Assembly (NCBI GenBank): GCA_033807775.1
Contig: CM066314.1
Location: 146,743,429 to 146,807,428 of the forward strand
Reading direction: 5' to 3'
DNA length: 64,000 bases
From: Saussurea involucrata
Lineage: Eukaryota; Streptophyta; Magnoliopsida; Asterales; Asteraceae
Below are positions 35,366 through 46,873 of the stretch, in pieces (the first letter of the stretch is position 1; each line of letters starts with the position of its first letter). Below the pieces are notes generated by a model. That model searched no databases. It had not been told where the DNA came from and worked only from the letters and a program-made list of their open reading frames with translations. The position numbers and the translations under genes are program-made.

Positions 35366-37580
35366 GAGTAAACTGCAATTTTGGTCCATGTGGTATGTTG
35401 TTTTTCTCACTTTTAGTCTCCAGAAAATTTTTATTGCAAGAAAAACCTTGTGGTATGCAAAAGTGCTCGATTTTGGTCGCTAAGACTAACAGCCGTTAGT
35501 TTTAGCTGTTAAATACCCCCACGTGCCTTGCACATGAGGGTATATATGTCATTTTACAAATATAAGCCACAGGGACCAAAATTGCAATTTACCAATTTGT
35601 TATTATATTATTTATTTAAAATATAATAATTATATTATATAATTAATAAATAAATATCACATGATTTAAAAATAACATATTTAATAAAATGAAACTTTTT
35701 TAATTAAGTAATAATTTGTGTACGTGTCGTCAACCAAAACTAATAAATTTGTTACTCTAAAATAATTAATTAATAATTTGTTTAATCTAAAACAACTATT
35801 AACTGATTAATAATTTGTTTAATCTCAAGTAATATTAATTAATTAATTACAAATTTATTCTAAAATAATTTATATTTTATTTATTTATTAAATTTCACTT
35901 TTAATATAAAATAAATTATTCAATAAAAAAAAGGGAAAACTGTATGAAAATGGAACCAACTTTCATCAATTTCCTATTTTTGGGAACCAACTTTCAAAAT
36001 CGTCACTCAAGGACCTAGACCAAACTTTATGTTTATTTAAGGGTCTGGTTAACTTGTTGACCTTAATAATGACATCACCCTGTTTTTTTGCCAACTAAGG
36101 GTGTGTTTACTTGTGACTTATTGGTCTTAATGGGGAAACTGCCCTTACTTGTGAATTTGTGAAATTTTGTGAACTTTGTCGCCATTTGGAACTGCCCTTT
36201 CTTCGCCATTTGTGAACTTGTGAACTTTGTAGCAGATTGTTGCTGTGAACTTTTTGCTACACAAGCAGATTGTTGCTGTGAACTTTGTGAATTTGTGAAC
36301 TTTTTGTGAACTTGTGAACTTTGTAGCAGATTGTAGCTGTTGATTTTTTGCTACACAAGTATGTTGCTGTTGATTTTTTGCTACACAAGTATGTGCTACA
36401 CAAGTTTGTTGTTGTTGATTTTTTGCTACACAAGTTTGTTGCTGCTGATTTTATGTCGATTATTGTTATTAATTCATACTCAGGGGTAAATCGGTCATTT
36501 CTGCTATTCAGACTGCTGATTCAGATAAAAAAGTAAACAACAGACACGCCAGAGAAGAACCAGACAGACACATTAACAGTAACAGTAGCAGCGCCGCCGA
36601 AGAAGAACCAGCGCCGCCAGAGAAGAAGTGCCAGAGAATAAGTACTGGAGAAGCAACGCCAGAGAAGGAAAGACGATGGGAACGACGACTAGGGTAGGGT
36701 TGCAAATTGCAATCACGATTGAGGATAGGAGAAACCGAGCGGCGTCTGTTGGTTTCCAATTTTACAATTTGATTTCTTAATTTTTTTAATTATATCTTAA
36801 TGATAATGATAAATATCCACCTAATATATATTTTTAATTATTAGGTGCCATGTCATGTTAATTTACCGTACCTGCTGAATAGGTTACCAAACCCTTAAAT
36901 AAACATAAAGTTTGGTTCAGACCCTTGAATGACGATTTTGAAAGTTGGTTTCTCAAAATAGGAAATGGGTGAAAGTTGGTTCCATTTCATGAACATGAAG
37001 TTTTTTATAAGAATTTTATTATAAATATTTGAGAAAGAGAATAATAATAAAAACACAAAAATAGGTTGAAGATCCCTTATATAATATTTTTATTATATAA
37101 TTAATGTTATATTCTGATAAATACAAATTATGTTGAAATTAAAATTTGGATTATTTTAGAGTAAACAAATTATTAGTTAATTATTTAAGAGAAAAAGATT
37201 TATTAGTATTAGTTAACTAAACGTAAACAAATTATTACTTAATTAAAAAAATTTCATTTTATTAAATATGTTATTTTTAAATCATGTGATATTTATTAAT
37301 TGTATTATATAATATAATTATTATATTTTAAATAAATAATATAATAACAAATTGATAAATTGCAATTTTGGTCCCTGTGGCCTATATTTGTAAAATGACA
37401 TATATACATCATGTGCAAGGCACATGGGGGTATTTAACACCTGCAACTAACGGCTGTTAGTCTTAGGGACCAAAACCGAGCACTTTTGCATATCACAGGG
37501 TTTTTCTTGCAATAAAAATTTTCTGAGGATCAAAAGTGAGAAAAACAACATACCACAGGGACCAAAATTGCAGTTTACTC
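35366..37580. mobile_element. Mutator-like non-autonomous element with long inverted repeats
   Basis: The ends are GAGTAAACTGCAATTTTGG and its complement, with long terminal inverted repeats of about 560 bp (35366-35930 and 37020-37580). A perfect 9-bp duplication AAATAAATA lies at 35357-35365 and 37581-37589. A 9-bp duplication with very long inverted repeats is the hallmark of Mutator-like elements. No transposase was found. The middle is occupied by a second foldback. Confidence 0.88.
35935..37010. mobile_element. Foldback element nested in the Mutator-like element
   Basis: Inverted repeats of about 110 bp (AATGGAACCAACTTTCA, then TCACTCAAGG at the left; mirrored near 36890-37000). Inside, 36170-36450 is an imperfect tandem array around TTTTTGCTACACAAG, and 36530-36760 is C+G-richer (CGCCAGAGAAGAA repeats), possibly captured genic sequence. 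The ORFs at 36348-36536 and 36508-36759 come from these repeats. Exact ends and target duplication are unclear. Confidence 0.7.
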
Positions 37581-37589
37581 AAATAAATA

Positions 37590-37965
37590 TGTAACTTTTT
37601 GTATCAATATGTTAAAAAAAAACTCCTGTTTTGTCAAAATGTGTCACCTTCCAATTTCCATATATAAAAACATAAAAGCTAAGACAAGAGAGAAAGAAAG
37701 AAAAATGAAAACATTTAGTGTAACTATAATTTAATACATTTATGTGATGATTAAATAGGTATAAGAAATAAATTTTAATATAAAAATATTGCAAAACCAA
37801 AAGAAATGAAGGGGCTATTTGATGGTGATTATTAATAGACAAGTAGGGAGGGAATAAGTCCTATGTTTGCTCCATCTAAGTAGCCATGGAGACCTAATCA
37901 TGTGTTGTGATTCCCTAATGTTATTATCCTCCACTTTTTTTTTTGTTTTAATCATGTTGATACAT

Positions 37966-38001
<36 letters not shown>

Positions 38002-38049
38002 ATGCATACACCTATGCATGCAAAGAAACACTCATACATATTTTATATA
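37590..38049. other. Intergenic with (TA)n microsatellite
   Basis: No gene. A CA/TA microsatellite lies at about 37965-37998; the ORFs here are artefacts of it. Confidence 0.5.
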
Positions 38050-38258
38050 GGTTGAATCAAACGAGAACATGATCAAAATAAAAGAATACAAAAACGGTTA
38101 AATCATGTTTGATAGTATATTGAAATCACATGTGATTATACATAGCATATTGTCAATGCATTGTGTGACCTAGGTCGCACAAAAGTAAATATGATTTATG
38201 TGAATTTAAAGTAAGATCACATGTGATTTAGTCGTTTTAGTGTTATCTTATTTGGTTA
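38050..38258. mobile_element. (TA)n/(CT)n-associated MITE, related to 44692-44937
   Basis: It starts near GAATCAAACGAGAAC and shares CACATGTGATT and GACCTAGGTCGCA with the element at 44692-44937. Its right side abuts a (CT)n(TA)n run at about 38259-38292. The terminal repeats are degraded. Confidence 0.55.
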
Positions 38259-38291
<33 letters not shown>

Positions 38292-38294
38292 GAC

Positions 38295-38492
38295 GATACT
38301 CGAATGAGAACCAGAAAAATGTTACAAAACTGTGAAAACCGATATAAAAATACACGGAATTTTTCACGTGGTGAAACAAATATATGTGAAGCAATATCTT
38401 AATTCCTATCAGCTGATGAAAACAATCATGTAAAATTAATATTTTTAAATCGGTTCTAATGGGTTTATAACATTTTTCGTACAAGATGGTGG
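38295..38492. mobile_element. (TA)n-associated inverted-repeat MITE
   Basis: The left arm (CGAATGAGAACCAG, AAAATGTTACAAAAC, AAACCGATATAAAAATA) is mirrored at the right (TTTTTAAATCGGTTCTAATGG, AACATTTTTCG). It directly follows a (CT)n(TA)n tract. Confidence 0.55.
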
Positions 38493-39011
38493 TTTTGCAT
38501 CGATTGGGTTAGTTTTCCTTGAATATTATTTTAAAGGTGTGATGCCATGTTTTGCAATGTCGATGATTAAGTATGCAGTGGTTATGCTTGGTGTTCTTGG
38601 TGATTTTTACGGTATGAATGTTTATGTATTCACCCGTTAATGGTATTTTGTTTGTTTATCGTGCTTTGAAGGAGTCTCGGTCAGTTTTTAAATCATTCAC
38701 TGTTTTAATCATCGGTTATGGCTTCATCTGATCCTAAATCAATTATTTCATCATTATAGGATGATAGTTTTAGAGGCTGTTTACAAAACGCTTACCCGGG
38801 TAAGTGCTTACCAAGTCACATTAGCTTACCGGGTGAATATGGCAAGGACTAAGAATCTTACCTGGTAAGAGCGGAAGCAAGAACCGAGAGTCGAAAGCAA
38901 GGACCTAGAGTCTTACCCGATAATTGAGTCCAACAATTTCATTCAACGATTTGACAATAGATGAATGACAAGAAAAAAACTTCAAGATTTAGGTTTGAGA
39001 AAAGGTAAAAA
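38493..39011. other. Intergenic, nothing recognised
   Basis: Short palindromic CTTACCCGGGTAAG near 38790 and related CTTACC motifs to 38930; otherwise unremarkable. Confidence 0.4.
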
Positions 39012-39025
39012 AATATCGCAAGGGA

Positions 39026-39205
39026 ACCACAAGGGTTGTGGCGTACTGGCTGGGGATGTGGTGGAATATCCCATCTGCTCAGAGTTTGAATCCAGGCGTA
39101 CACAACAATTATGGCCACTGAGGTTTAATCAGGGCTGATGTCTTACAATCATAAATTATCAAGAGATTAGTTTAGGCATAGCATAGGACACCCTTCCCAA
39201 AAAAC
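39026..39205 (+). mobile_element. SINE, copy 1 of a three-copy family
   Basis: This 180-bp element starts ACCACAAGGGTTGTGGCG and ends GACACCCTTCCCAAAAAAC. A perfect 14-base target duplication AATATCGCAAGGGA lies at 39012-39025 and 39206-39219. The box B-like GAGTTTGAATCCAGGCG suggests a tRNA-derived polymerase III promoter. It is related to 45386-45574 and 57262-57460. Confidence 0.88.
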
Positions 39206-39219
39206 AATATCGCAAGGGA

Positions 39220-39480
39220 TTAAAACAATACCATTTAAACATATTCAAAAGAAAAAATCATTTGACAACATGTTAAACTTTAGTTATTTATCGGTAATTT
39301 TAATATATTAATAAATACGTATTGATTTGGTTAGAATGTTCATATTTTTACTTGAAACAAATACCTAAACCGAACAACTTGGTTTCAAAAGTTTTATGTG
39401 TAATAACCTATTTTATTAAAATATGAGTTTATAGAAGTTGAGGGTATGTTATGTAAAATCTAGACTTTCAGGAGGGGGCA
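39220..39480. other. Intergenic with possible plus-strand LTR start
   Basis: From 39402 the sequence (TGTAATAACC, then AGAAGTTGAGGG) resembles the first 80 bases of element C's LTR on the plus strand. It abuts the minus-strand LTR that begins at 39481. Confidence 0.35.
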
Positions 39481-39732
39481 TGTTACACCCTAAAACAACC
39501 GGGTCGTAACGAAACATCAACGCCCAAAATATACTTCATTCTAAAATACGTCGCAGCGGAATACTAGACATTACATCAACAATCTTTTAACAGAATACGA
39601 AATACTAAGTAACACTTAACAATGCAAAGTTAAAAACCAAACGTATGTAGTCTGCTAACATAAACAGTCCTCAAGCCAGACCTTTGCCCTTATCGACCTT
39701 AAACTTTCCTGATCCTGAGATACACACTAAAG

Positions 39733-39747
39733 TTAGCTTTACGCTAA
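39733..39747 (-). promoter_or_regulatory. Conserved LTR hairpin, LTR H
   Basis: On the minus strand TTAGC-GTAAA-GCTAA, preceded by CTCAC, with TCTCAG downstream (CAG complement at 39715-39717). The stem differs from all others here yet still pairs. Confidence 0.55.
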
Positions 39748-40385
39748 GTGAGTTCATGGTTTTCGCAACAGCATCCATAAGTCGTAATCATAAAATAAAT
39801 CATAACCAATTAGTCATATCATAATTAATTCAATGAAATATCATGCATTTAAAAACATGTCTTGTAAACATATAAAATTACATCTTGCCATCACTTTAGA
39901 GATTTACGTCCTTGGCATGGTGGGGCTCCGTCATTCCGTCCATCTCAAGTCAAGCACATGTCTTAACTTTCGTCCCAGAGGTACCCCTTCTGGCACATGT
40001 ACTGACTATCATCATCGTTTGCGATTTTCCGTCGTCCAATACCAGCGTCCCGATAATGAGCTCCACACTTATAGCCACGTCCCCTCATTACAAATCCATC
40101 ATTTAAAACATGTAGCATGCTTTACATTCAATGTTTAAATTTATGACATGCTCAAAAACATTTCTCGTCACTAAACATCCAACATCATCAAACATGCAAG
40201 CATATTTGTATATGAAGTGTAGCATCATAACCCTAACTACAGTTGAGAAACGTAAATAGACACTAAAAGGAAAGTCTTCTAGTTCTTCTATTCGCAAGCT
40301 CCAACTCACATCTTTCCCTTGCCCTTAAACAAGCCATCGACTACCTACTTACCTGAAAAGGTTTTAAATTTTGAAAAGCGGGGGT

Positions 40386-40401
40386 TAGACCATGAGGTCT
40401 A
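40386..40401 (-). promoter_or_regulatory. Conserved LTR hairpin, LTR E
   Basis: On the minus strand TAGACC-TCAT-GGTCTA, preceded by TCAC, with CCTTTTCAG/GTAAG downstream (CAG complement at 40353-40355). Confidence 0.6.
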
Positions 40402-42067
40402 GTGAGTTCCCTCTAGATACCATCACCACGCCACAATACTCACAAAATAAGTTTGTAAGAGTTTATAAGTAGCTACATCTTTATCAGTCAAATATACAAA
40501 ACACATGCTGATGGTCCACACCTTAGTCACGTACACACCTGTGACAACGTGTTAGGGCTCACACCCGCCCTTAGAAATGATATGAAACAGATTCATATCT
40601 CGTGTATGGGAAACACCCCCCATATATTCATTAAAAGCTATCGCATGTCCCGCCCCACGTATACCCGCAATTTGAGTAACACACTTTTATCATGCATATT
40701 TAATATCAATGTAAAAAGCATGCAATTCATTATATCGATACAAGTAATGAGTTCACGTATTGATAAAACTTTAGTTTAGAAAGACTCACTTGGCGTCCAC
40801 GCTATGCACTTTCACACTCGAACTAAGTATCCTTTACTTGCACACCTACATTTTCACCCAACACACGAGAGTGAATAAGTCACTCAAGATCTTACTCAGA
40901 GTCAAGATTCTCGAGACACCCTCTATCTACACTCTAACAACACATAAAGTTCCGGACACAGACAATTCGGATTCCGGATACCACTTCCGGACTCTTCCGG
41001 ATCCAGCCCCCTTTTCCGGACACAAACAATCCGGACGTGTCCGGACCTCCATGTTTTCTGGTACCGACTCCCGGATCCTATCCGGATTCCCAAAGGTTTC
41101 CCGATAAACTCTTTTCCTGTCCCCATCCAGACTCCTAACCTTTTTCGGGTAAAACATCCAACAAAACCCGCTTCCGGAAGTCTTCCTTTTCTGGATCGTG
41201 CGATTTCGAGCATGGGTTTTTATCGAACAGTGCCCTTCTCCGAAAACCTCAATCAGACATGTAATCCGGCTCAAACGTCGATTTTAAGCTACTAAAATAT
41301 GGATATGACCTTTCTAACATTAATAGAAATCAGTCCAAATCCAAAACACACTCTTAACTCACTGATTCCTTCAAATAAAACCCATTCCTTTCCTTATACC
41401 ATATTTGAAGAATTTCATGGAGAATACGTTATCAAACCCACAATAGACATAGAAATTAAAGGAGAATGTGATTACCTTGAAGAAGATGAAGATTCACAAA
41501 TCCTTAGCTCCCAGTTCCAAGCTCTTCATTCACAATAGCAAAGTTTGTTTCACACACTAGTCGCACCAAACTGATGAAAAGAAATGAGGGATTTAGGGGT
41601 TTTAACCCTATTTCTGTTATTCTCACTAAGGCCACCAAAGTTTCATTCTTCACACCACACACACCATTTTACTTTATTTACAAAATAAATTCGGTTATTA
41701 CATCATCCAATCATACAAGAGTGCATTTCATATTAACAAAAATATAGCATGTTAGAAACAATCATAATAATAACAAGAATATACATACTTGTGTGTATCC
41801 CAATTAAAAGTCACACGAAACTCACCTCGATTAGTGTAGATTTACTCGCTACTTGTTAGCTCCCAATCCTACATGAAATTGGAACATTTCTCTAAGTATT
41901 CACAATTTAATAAATAATTTGCTCAATTATCAAACCCTCGATCCTATTATTCTAAATCGATAAATTAACGAGACATTCTCACCCTTCATCTCTTTTCCCG
42001 TCACCTAGAAACATATGTACCCACACACAATTATACAACATTATAACATAGAATATATATATATATA

Positions 42068-42775
42068 GGGAGAGGTTCAATTGAGAATGCTAAATATATG
42101 AGAAGTAAAGAAGTGATCTTAGTCATTCATTCGGTCAAGATCGGCGGCTTTGACCGAGAAGCAGCGTATAATTCCTTGCGTGGTCTGCACGTGGTCTGCA
42201 CAAGATAGAGGGGTAGTTTCGTAAAAATTAGCGGGACGAGTTCATATATAAATCTGTGTGATTCACATATGAACTATACGTTCATATATGAACCTTTGTA
42301 ATTCACATATGAACTCTTTTTAACTAATTCATATATGAACCTTTGTGATTCATATATGAATCAGTTAGTTAGTTCATATGAGAATTAGTTAAAAAAAAGT
42401 TCATATATGAATCACAAAGGTTCATATATGAATCACAAAGGTTCATATATGAATCGGTTAATTGGTTTACCTGATTCATATATGAACCTACAGTTAATTA
42501 GTTTCATATATGAATCAGTTAATTGGTTCACTGATTCATATATGAACCTACAGTTAGTTAGTTTCATATATGAAACACAAAGGTTCATATATGAATCACA
42601 AGGTTCATATATTAATCAGTTAAAAAGAGTTCATATGTGAATTACATGAGTTCATATATGAATAGATAGTTCATATGTGAATCACACAGGTTCATATATG
42701 AACTCGTCCCGTGTTTTTGTAAAAGTTACAAAATTACCCTTTTATTTTTGGAACAACCGAAACTTTTGACCAACT
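42068..42775. mobile_element. (TA)n-associated palindromic MITE, TTCATATATGAA-rich
   Basis: It follows a (TA)n tract and starts AGGTTCAATTGAGAA, close to the element at 56393. About 42240-42710 is packed with TTCATATATGAA palindromes. Inverted blocks GGGACGAGTTCATATAT (near 42232) and its complement (near 42700) define the core. The right terminus seems lost next to the following MITE. The ORF 42407-42640 is a repeat artefact. Confidence 0.65.
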
Positions 42776-42783
42776 TTTGGTGG

Positions 42784-44218
42784 GTTCAAATGAAAACTCA
42801 TTTTCAATTGTGCACATGAGGACAAGTCACAACCATTGATCAAGATTTGGAATACTAATCAATGGTTAAAACAAAATAAGATTAATTAAGAAGTGATTAT
42901 GGACAAAATCGGAAATTTGAATATGCGCCTACCTTATTTGACTTTTTATTTTCTTTTTTAATTAAAAACTTTTACCCCCTTAAATTTTAAAATAAATTAT
43001 CTTAAAAATTACTAATATTTTAATTAAACAAATTACATCAAAAAAACGAGAATTTCGTGCTCTTCGACATGACATCCATCTTGATATAGTTTTTTTTATT
43101 TTAACCATTTTTAACGTGAAATGTCATATATGTGTTATATTCATTATGAATATGTATGCACGTCCCTGGGTGTCACATTCAGTATGAATAACAAAAGTGA
43201 ACGCTCATTCACTATTCATGATGAATAATACAGTATTCATAGTGAATAATACAACATTCAGGATGATTAATATACGAATTCATGATTCATGTATTATTAA
43301 TCATGAATTGTGTATTATTCACCATGAATGCTGTATTATTCATCATAAATGATACATTATTCATGATGAACAATAAATGAATGACAGTGAAGGTGTAGGC
43401 ACATCGCGTGCTCGTTTTGTTTCCCAATTCATAGCCGAAATTTGATTTTATTCATTATGAATATGTATGCACATCGTCGGGTGTCCACATTCAGTATGAA
43501 CAACAAAGGTGAACGTTCATTCACTATTCATGATGAATAATACAACATTCGGGATAAATAAAACACGAATTCATGAATCGTGTATTATTCACCTTGAATG
43601 TTGTATTGCTCATCCTGAATGATACATGAATGATGAATAATACATGAATGACCCGTGAAAGTGTAGACACGTGACGCGCTCTCTTTTGTTCCCCGGTTCA
43701 TAACCGAAACTCAATGGGTGTTGGGTTACGGTGATGGATAATTTTCTTACGACGTTGAAGAAAGTGTTGAAAAATGTGATGTCGAGCTACGGACTCACGA
43801 TGTCGATGTGTGGTAGACATTTGAACTTACATTAATATTCATAATGAATATAGAACATATATAACATTTAATGTACAACATAGGTTAAAACAAAAAGAAA
43901 ACTATATCGAGATGGATGTCATATCGAAGAGCATGAAATTCTCGTTTTTTTGATGTAAATTTTTTTATTATTATATTAGTAATTTTTAAGATAATTTATT
44001 TTAAAATTTAAGGGGGTAAAATTTTTTAATTAAAAAAGAAAATAAAAAGTCAAATATGGTAGGCGTGAGATTGAAATTATCTTCCTTTTTACCTCTAATC
44101 ACCTTAATTAATAATTTCAATTAAAAACTCTATTTAATATGAGTCATTGGATCAATAGAGATGGAAGGGACAAGATCCGTCCTCATGTGCACAATTGAAA
44201 ATGAGTTTTCATTTGAAC
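42784..44218. mobile_element. Large (TA)n/(CT)n-associated palindromic element, copy 1
   Basis: The termini GTTCAAATGAAAAC and its complement are exact. Long inverted repeats reach several hundred bases inward (GTGCACATGAGGAC near both ends; CGAGAATTTCGTGCTCTTCG near 43050 and mirrored near 43930). The middle is an array of ATTCATGATGAAT-type palindromes (43150-43640). The right end abuts (CT)n(TA)n. No transposase was found. A second copy is at 54910-56322. Confidence 0.75.
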
Positions 44219-44223
44219 TTTCA

Positions 44224-44272
<49 letters not shown>

Positions 44273-44277
<5 letters not shown>

Positions 44278-44649
44278 GATAATAAAATGTAACCGCTAAA
44301 TGTGTGTAACCGTTGTAACCCGTCGATTTCATAGGTTTTTTTGATGAATTATTTTTATGAAATTGTTTATTTTGATGAAATTATTTCATATCATTCATTT
44401 CTTGATGAATTTTTTTTATGAAATTTGTAGTTTCATAGGTGAAAACGAAAATATATGAAAAGTTTCATAAAAACGAAAAAAACATATGAAACTACAAATT
44501 TCATAAAAAAAATTCATCAAGAAATGAATGATATGAAACAATTTCATCAAAATAAACAATTCCATAAAAAAATTCATCAAAAAAACCTATGAAATCGACG
44601 GGTTAGAACGGTTACACACATTTAGCGGTTACAATTTAGTAGGACTCTA
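44273..44649. mobile_element. (TA)n-flanked near-perfect palindrome MITE
   Basis: The whole 377 bp folds back: GTAACCGCTAAATGTGTGTA and CCCGTCGATTTCATAGG at the left are mirrored at the right, and the centre is made of GATGAATT/AATTCATC blocks. (TA)n runs border both sides. Confidence 0.75.
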
Positions 44650-44691
44650 TATATATATATATATATATATGTGTGTAGGTGGGTTCAAACG

Positions 44692-44925
44692 AGACCACTA
44701 ACAATTTAAGAAAACACGAGAACAATCGTCAATATACACAATCATACATGATTCACGTACAAAATCATATATGTAAAATCAATTACACGACTTTGCCCGC
44801 GACTTTAGGTCGCAGACAAACTAGCGTGTGTCCATTTTTTTGTCGTTAATGTAAAAATCACATGTGATTTTGCACATGATTTGTTATTCTTTTGTTTCCT
44901 TAAGTAGTTAGCGTTCTCGTTTGAA

Positions 44926-44937
<12 letters not shown>
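44692..44937. mobile_element. (TA)n/(CT)n-flanked MITE
   Basis: GGTTCAAACGAGA and ACTAAC at the left pair with GTTAGCGTTCTCGTTTGAACC at the right. Inside are ACTTTAGGTCGCAGAC and CACATGTGATT, shared with 38050-38258. Confidence 0.7.
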
Positions 44938-44981
<44 letters not shown>

Positions 44982-45003
44982 GAAAGAGGGGGGGGGGGAG
45001 GAG

Positions 45004-45251
45004 GGAGGTTTAGGAGAAAACCTAAAAAACGGAAAACTGAAGAACGTCATGGTGGCTCTTCATCTGGACGGTATGCATAGTACATACAAGTAAATTATGT
45101 TGTTTTTTTGGTTTTTATGCACAAGTGCATTATGCACGTGTGCATGTTACAAAATACTTGTATGCACAAGTGCATACCGTCCAGATGAAGGACTACCAGG
45201 GTGTTCTTCAGTTTTCCGTTTTTTTGAGGTTTTTCCGTGAACCTGATCCTA
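45004..45251. mobile_element. (TA)n-flanked palindromic MITE, intact relative of the one split by element C
   Basis: Arms: AAAACGGAAAACTGAAGAAC near 45025 and GTTCTTCAGTTTTCCGTTTT near 45210; inner arms CATCTGGACGGTATGCA and TGCATACCGTCCAGATG. A (TA)n and poly-G run lies on the left and (TA)n on the right. The ORF 45125-45373 overlaps it and is not a gene. Confidence 0.72.
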
Positions 45252-45385
45252 TATATATAAGTAAAAACTACACAAAAGATGTGTTATCATTGAAATATTC
45301 AAAAACATTGAAATGTGATGTTAAGTTTGGTTATCCCACTTTGCTAACAAGGAGTCTTGAGGCGAAACCATGAAAATTGAGTATT

Positions 45386-45574
45386 TTTTTGGATAAGATT
45401 CATCTAGGCTTTGCCTAGACTACATCCTTGGCAATTTGGAAACAAACAAACAAAGCGGCCGTCTGAGACTAAGCCTGGCCACAGAATGCTGACGCCTGGA
45501 CTCGAACCCGGGGTGGATGGGATATTCCACCACATCCCCCAAGCCCTTGCCAACACGCCACCACCCTTGTGGTT
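45386..45574 (-). mobile_element. SINE, copy 2
   Basis: Minus-strand copy of the 39026 family. It starts ACCACAAGGGTGGTGGCG and has box B-like GGGTTCGAGTCCAGGCG. A perfect 15-base duplication TGAAAATTGAGTATT lies at 45371-45385 and 45575-45589. Confidence 0.88.
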
Positions 45575-45589
45575 TGAAAATTGAGTATT

Positions 45590-46873
45590 CTTAAATGATG
45601 AATTGTGACTGAATTTTAGTTATCCCACAATGGTGAGAAGTTGAAATATTGGAAATCGGAAGTAGTGTATAAAATAGTCAGGGACAGACCTAGAATTTTT
45701 TCATACGATGACACTATATAATATAGTCAAAAAATAATTACAAAAACACGTTTTTATCGACGTGTTACCAACGTTCAATATCGCTCGATGTGTTTTTAGC
45801 CTACTTCCACCGTTTTTTTGGTTGTTTTCAAGAGTTTTTTGGTTGATTATTAGGTACGGTTGCACCTTCTTGAACTTTCGAATATCCTACGGTGCCACCT
45901 TCTAAAACGATACGATTGCACCATTCATAAACGCAAAATATTTAACCTTTCGGTGAAGAGATAATATGGTGGCATGTGCCACCGGTGGCCCTTGGATGAC
46001 GTGACATCATAAGCATTAAGTATTCCAAAATATTGAGAGGTGGAGTTGGTTTTGGTTATCCCACGTTTGTAAGAAGATGTTAAATTGAAAGAAAAATGAG
46101 AGTATATATCGATTAGAGGAGTTGATGTATTTGTGACAACTTATCCTGATTTTTATGGGGTAAGAGTTACTATAATAACTTAAGAAAAGGGGATGCATAT
46201 GTGACAAGTTATAGAGTTGATATTAACCCTATTTTTATCGGGAAAACTTTCAATAATAACTTGCAATTGGGATTTTTAATCGATCCACTTTGCATATTAA
46301 TTAACTAATTTTCATATTTAGAATATTTTCAATAATAGTACGTGGTTTGGTTTTGGGCCATATCGTTTAGGTTTTAAATAACATAATAATAAAATTATTA
46401 TTGATGTATCATAAACTCATCGTAACCACAAACAATTATGAGTATATACAAGTTAACCACTTATGAAAATATTAAACATGTTATTTTTTACATTATATTT
46501 CCATAATATTAACTAAAGAATTACGTTTTATTTTAACTCGATTTAATACTTGCTTGAACATATTTAGGATTACTGTGCAATGGGCACTGGTCCAACACTA
46601 GTTATATATATTAAATAAAATCCTTTAATTAACGTACTATATTCTAAGCCACCCATTGAGAAGACCACTTTAAAACCTAATTGTAGGTTAGCCAACGAAC
46701 CATGGTTTTTGGTCGTAAAACAAGATAAGTATGATTCCAAATCAACATATTTCCTAACCACGTGAAAAGATGCAACAATTAAACAAAATGGATGGTTTGT
46801 GTTCATATGCCAAAAACAAAGGCCAACGTCTTTTCCCATTTCATAACCCCAAACTATATAATAATTTATATAT
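45590..46873. other. Intergenic with a degenerate repeated unit
   Basis: GGTTATCCCAC-like blocks at about 45315, 45625 and 46055 share similar flanks (TTGAGTATTC-like upstream, TTGTAAGAAG-like downstream), hinting at an old dispersed or tandem repeat. Another pair of similar units is near 46136 and 46200. No gene seen. Confidence 0.4.

Larger units (their letters stand above)
39481..42060 (-). mobile_element. Composite minus-strand LTRs: LTR H interrupted by LTR E
   Basis: Two LTR ends and two conserved hairpins occur in this stretch, so it cannot be one LTR. I propose that an LTR E (about 40218-41702, minus-strand start TGTAATAACCGAATT at 41702) was inserted into an older LTR H, whose 3' part is 39481 to about 40217 (ending GGGTGTAACA) and whose 5' part is 41703 to about 42060 (with ATCGAG/GTGAGT near 41825). 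E carries TTCCGGA motifs at 40948-41190. No matching target duplication was found, so the join is uncertain. Confidence 0.55.

Noticed and set aside
36348..36759. ORFs of 62 and 83 codons inside the foldback
   Set aside because: The first is the TTTTTGCTACACAAG repeat and the second lies in a short C+G-rich segment with no recognised protein.
40790..41274. Overlapping ORFs of about 100 codons in both strands
   Set aside because: They lie in the TTCCGGA-rich part of LTR E; openness is due to the repeat composition.
42407..42640. 77-codon plus-strand ORF with MNHKGSYMN repeats
   Set aside because: It is a translation of the TTCATATATGAA palindromic array inside a MITE.
42220..42720. Regular palindromic repeats resembling a CRISPR array
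   Set aside because: This is a plant nuclear MITE; units are nested palindromes without unique spacers of constant length and there are no cas genes.
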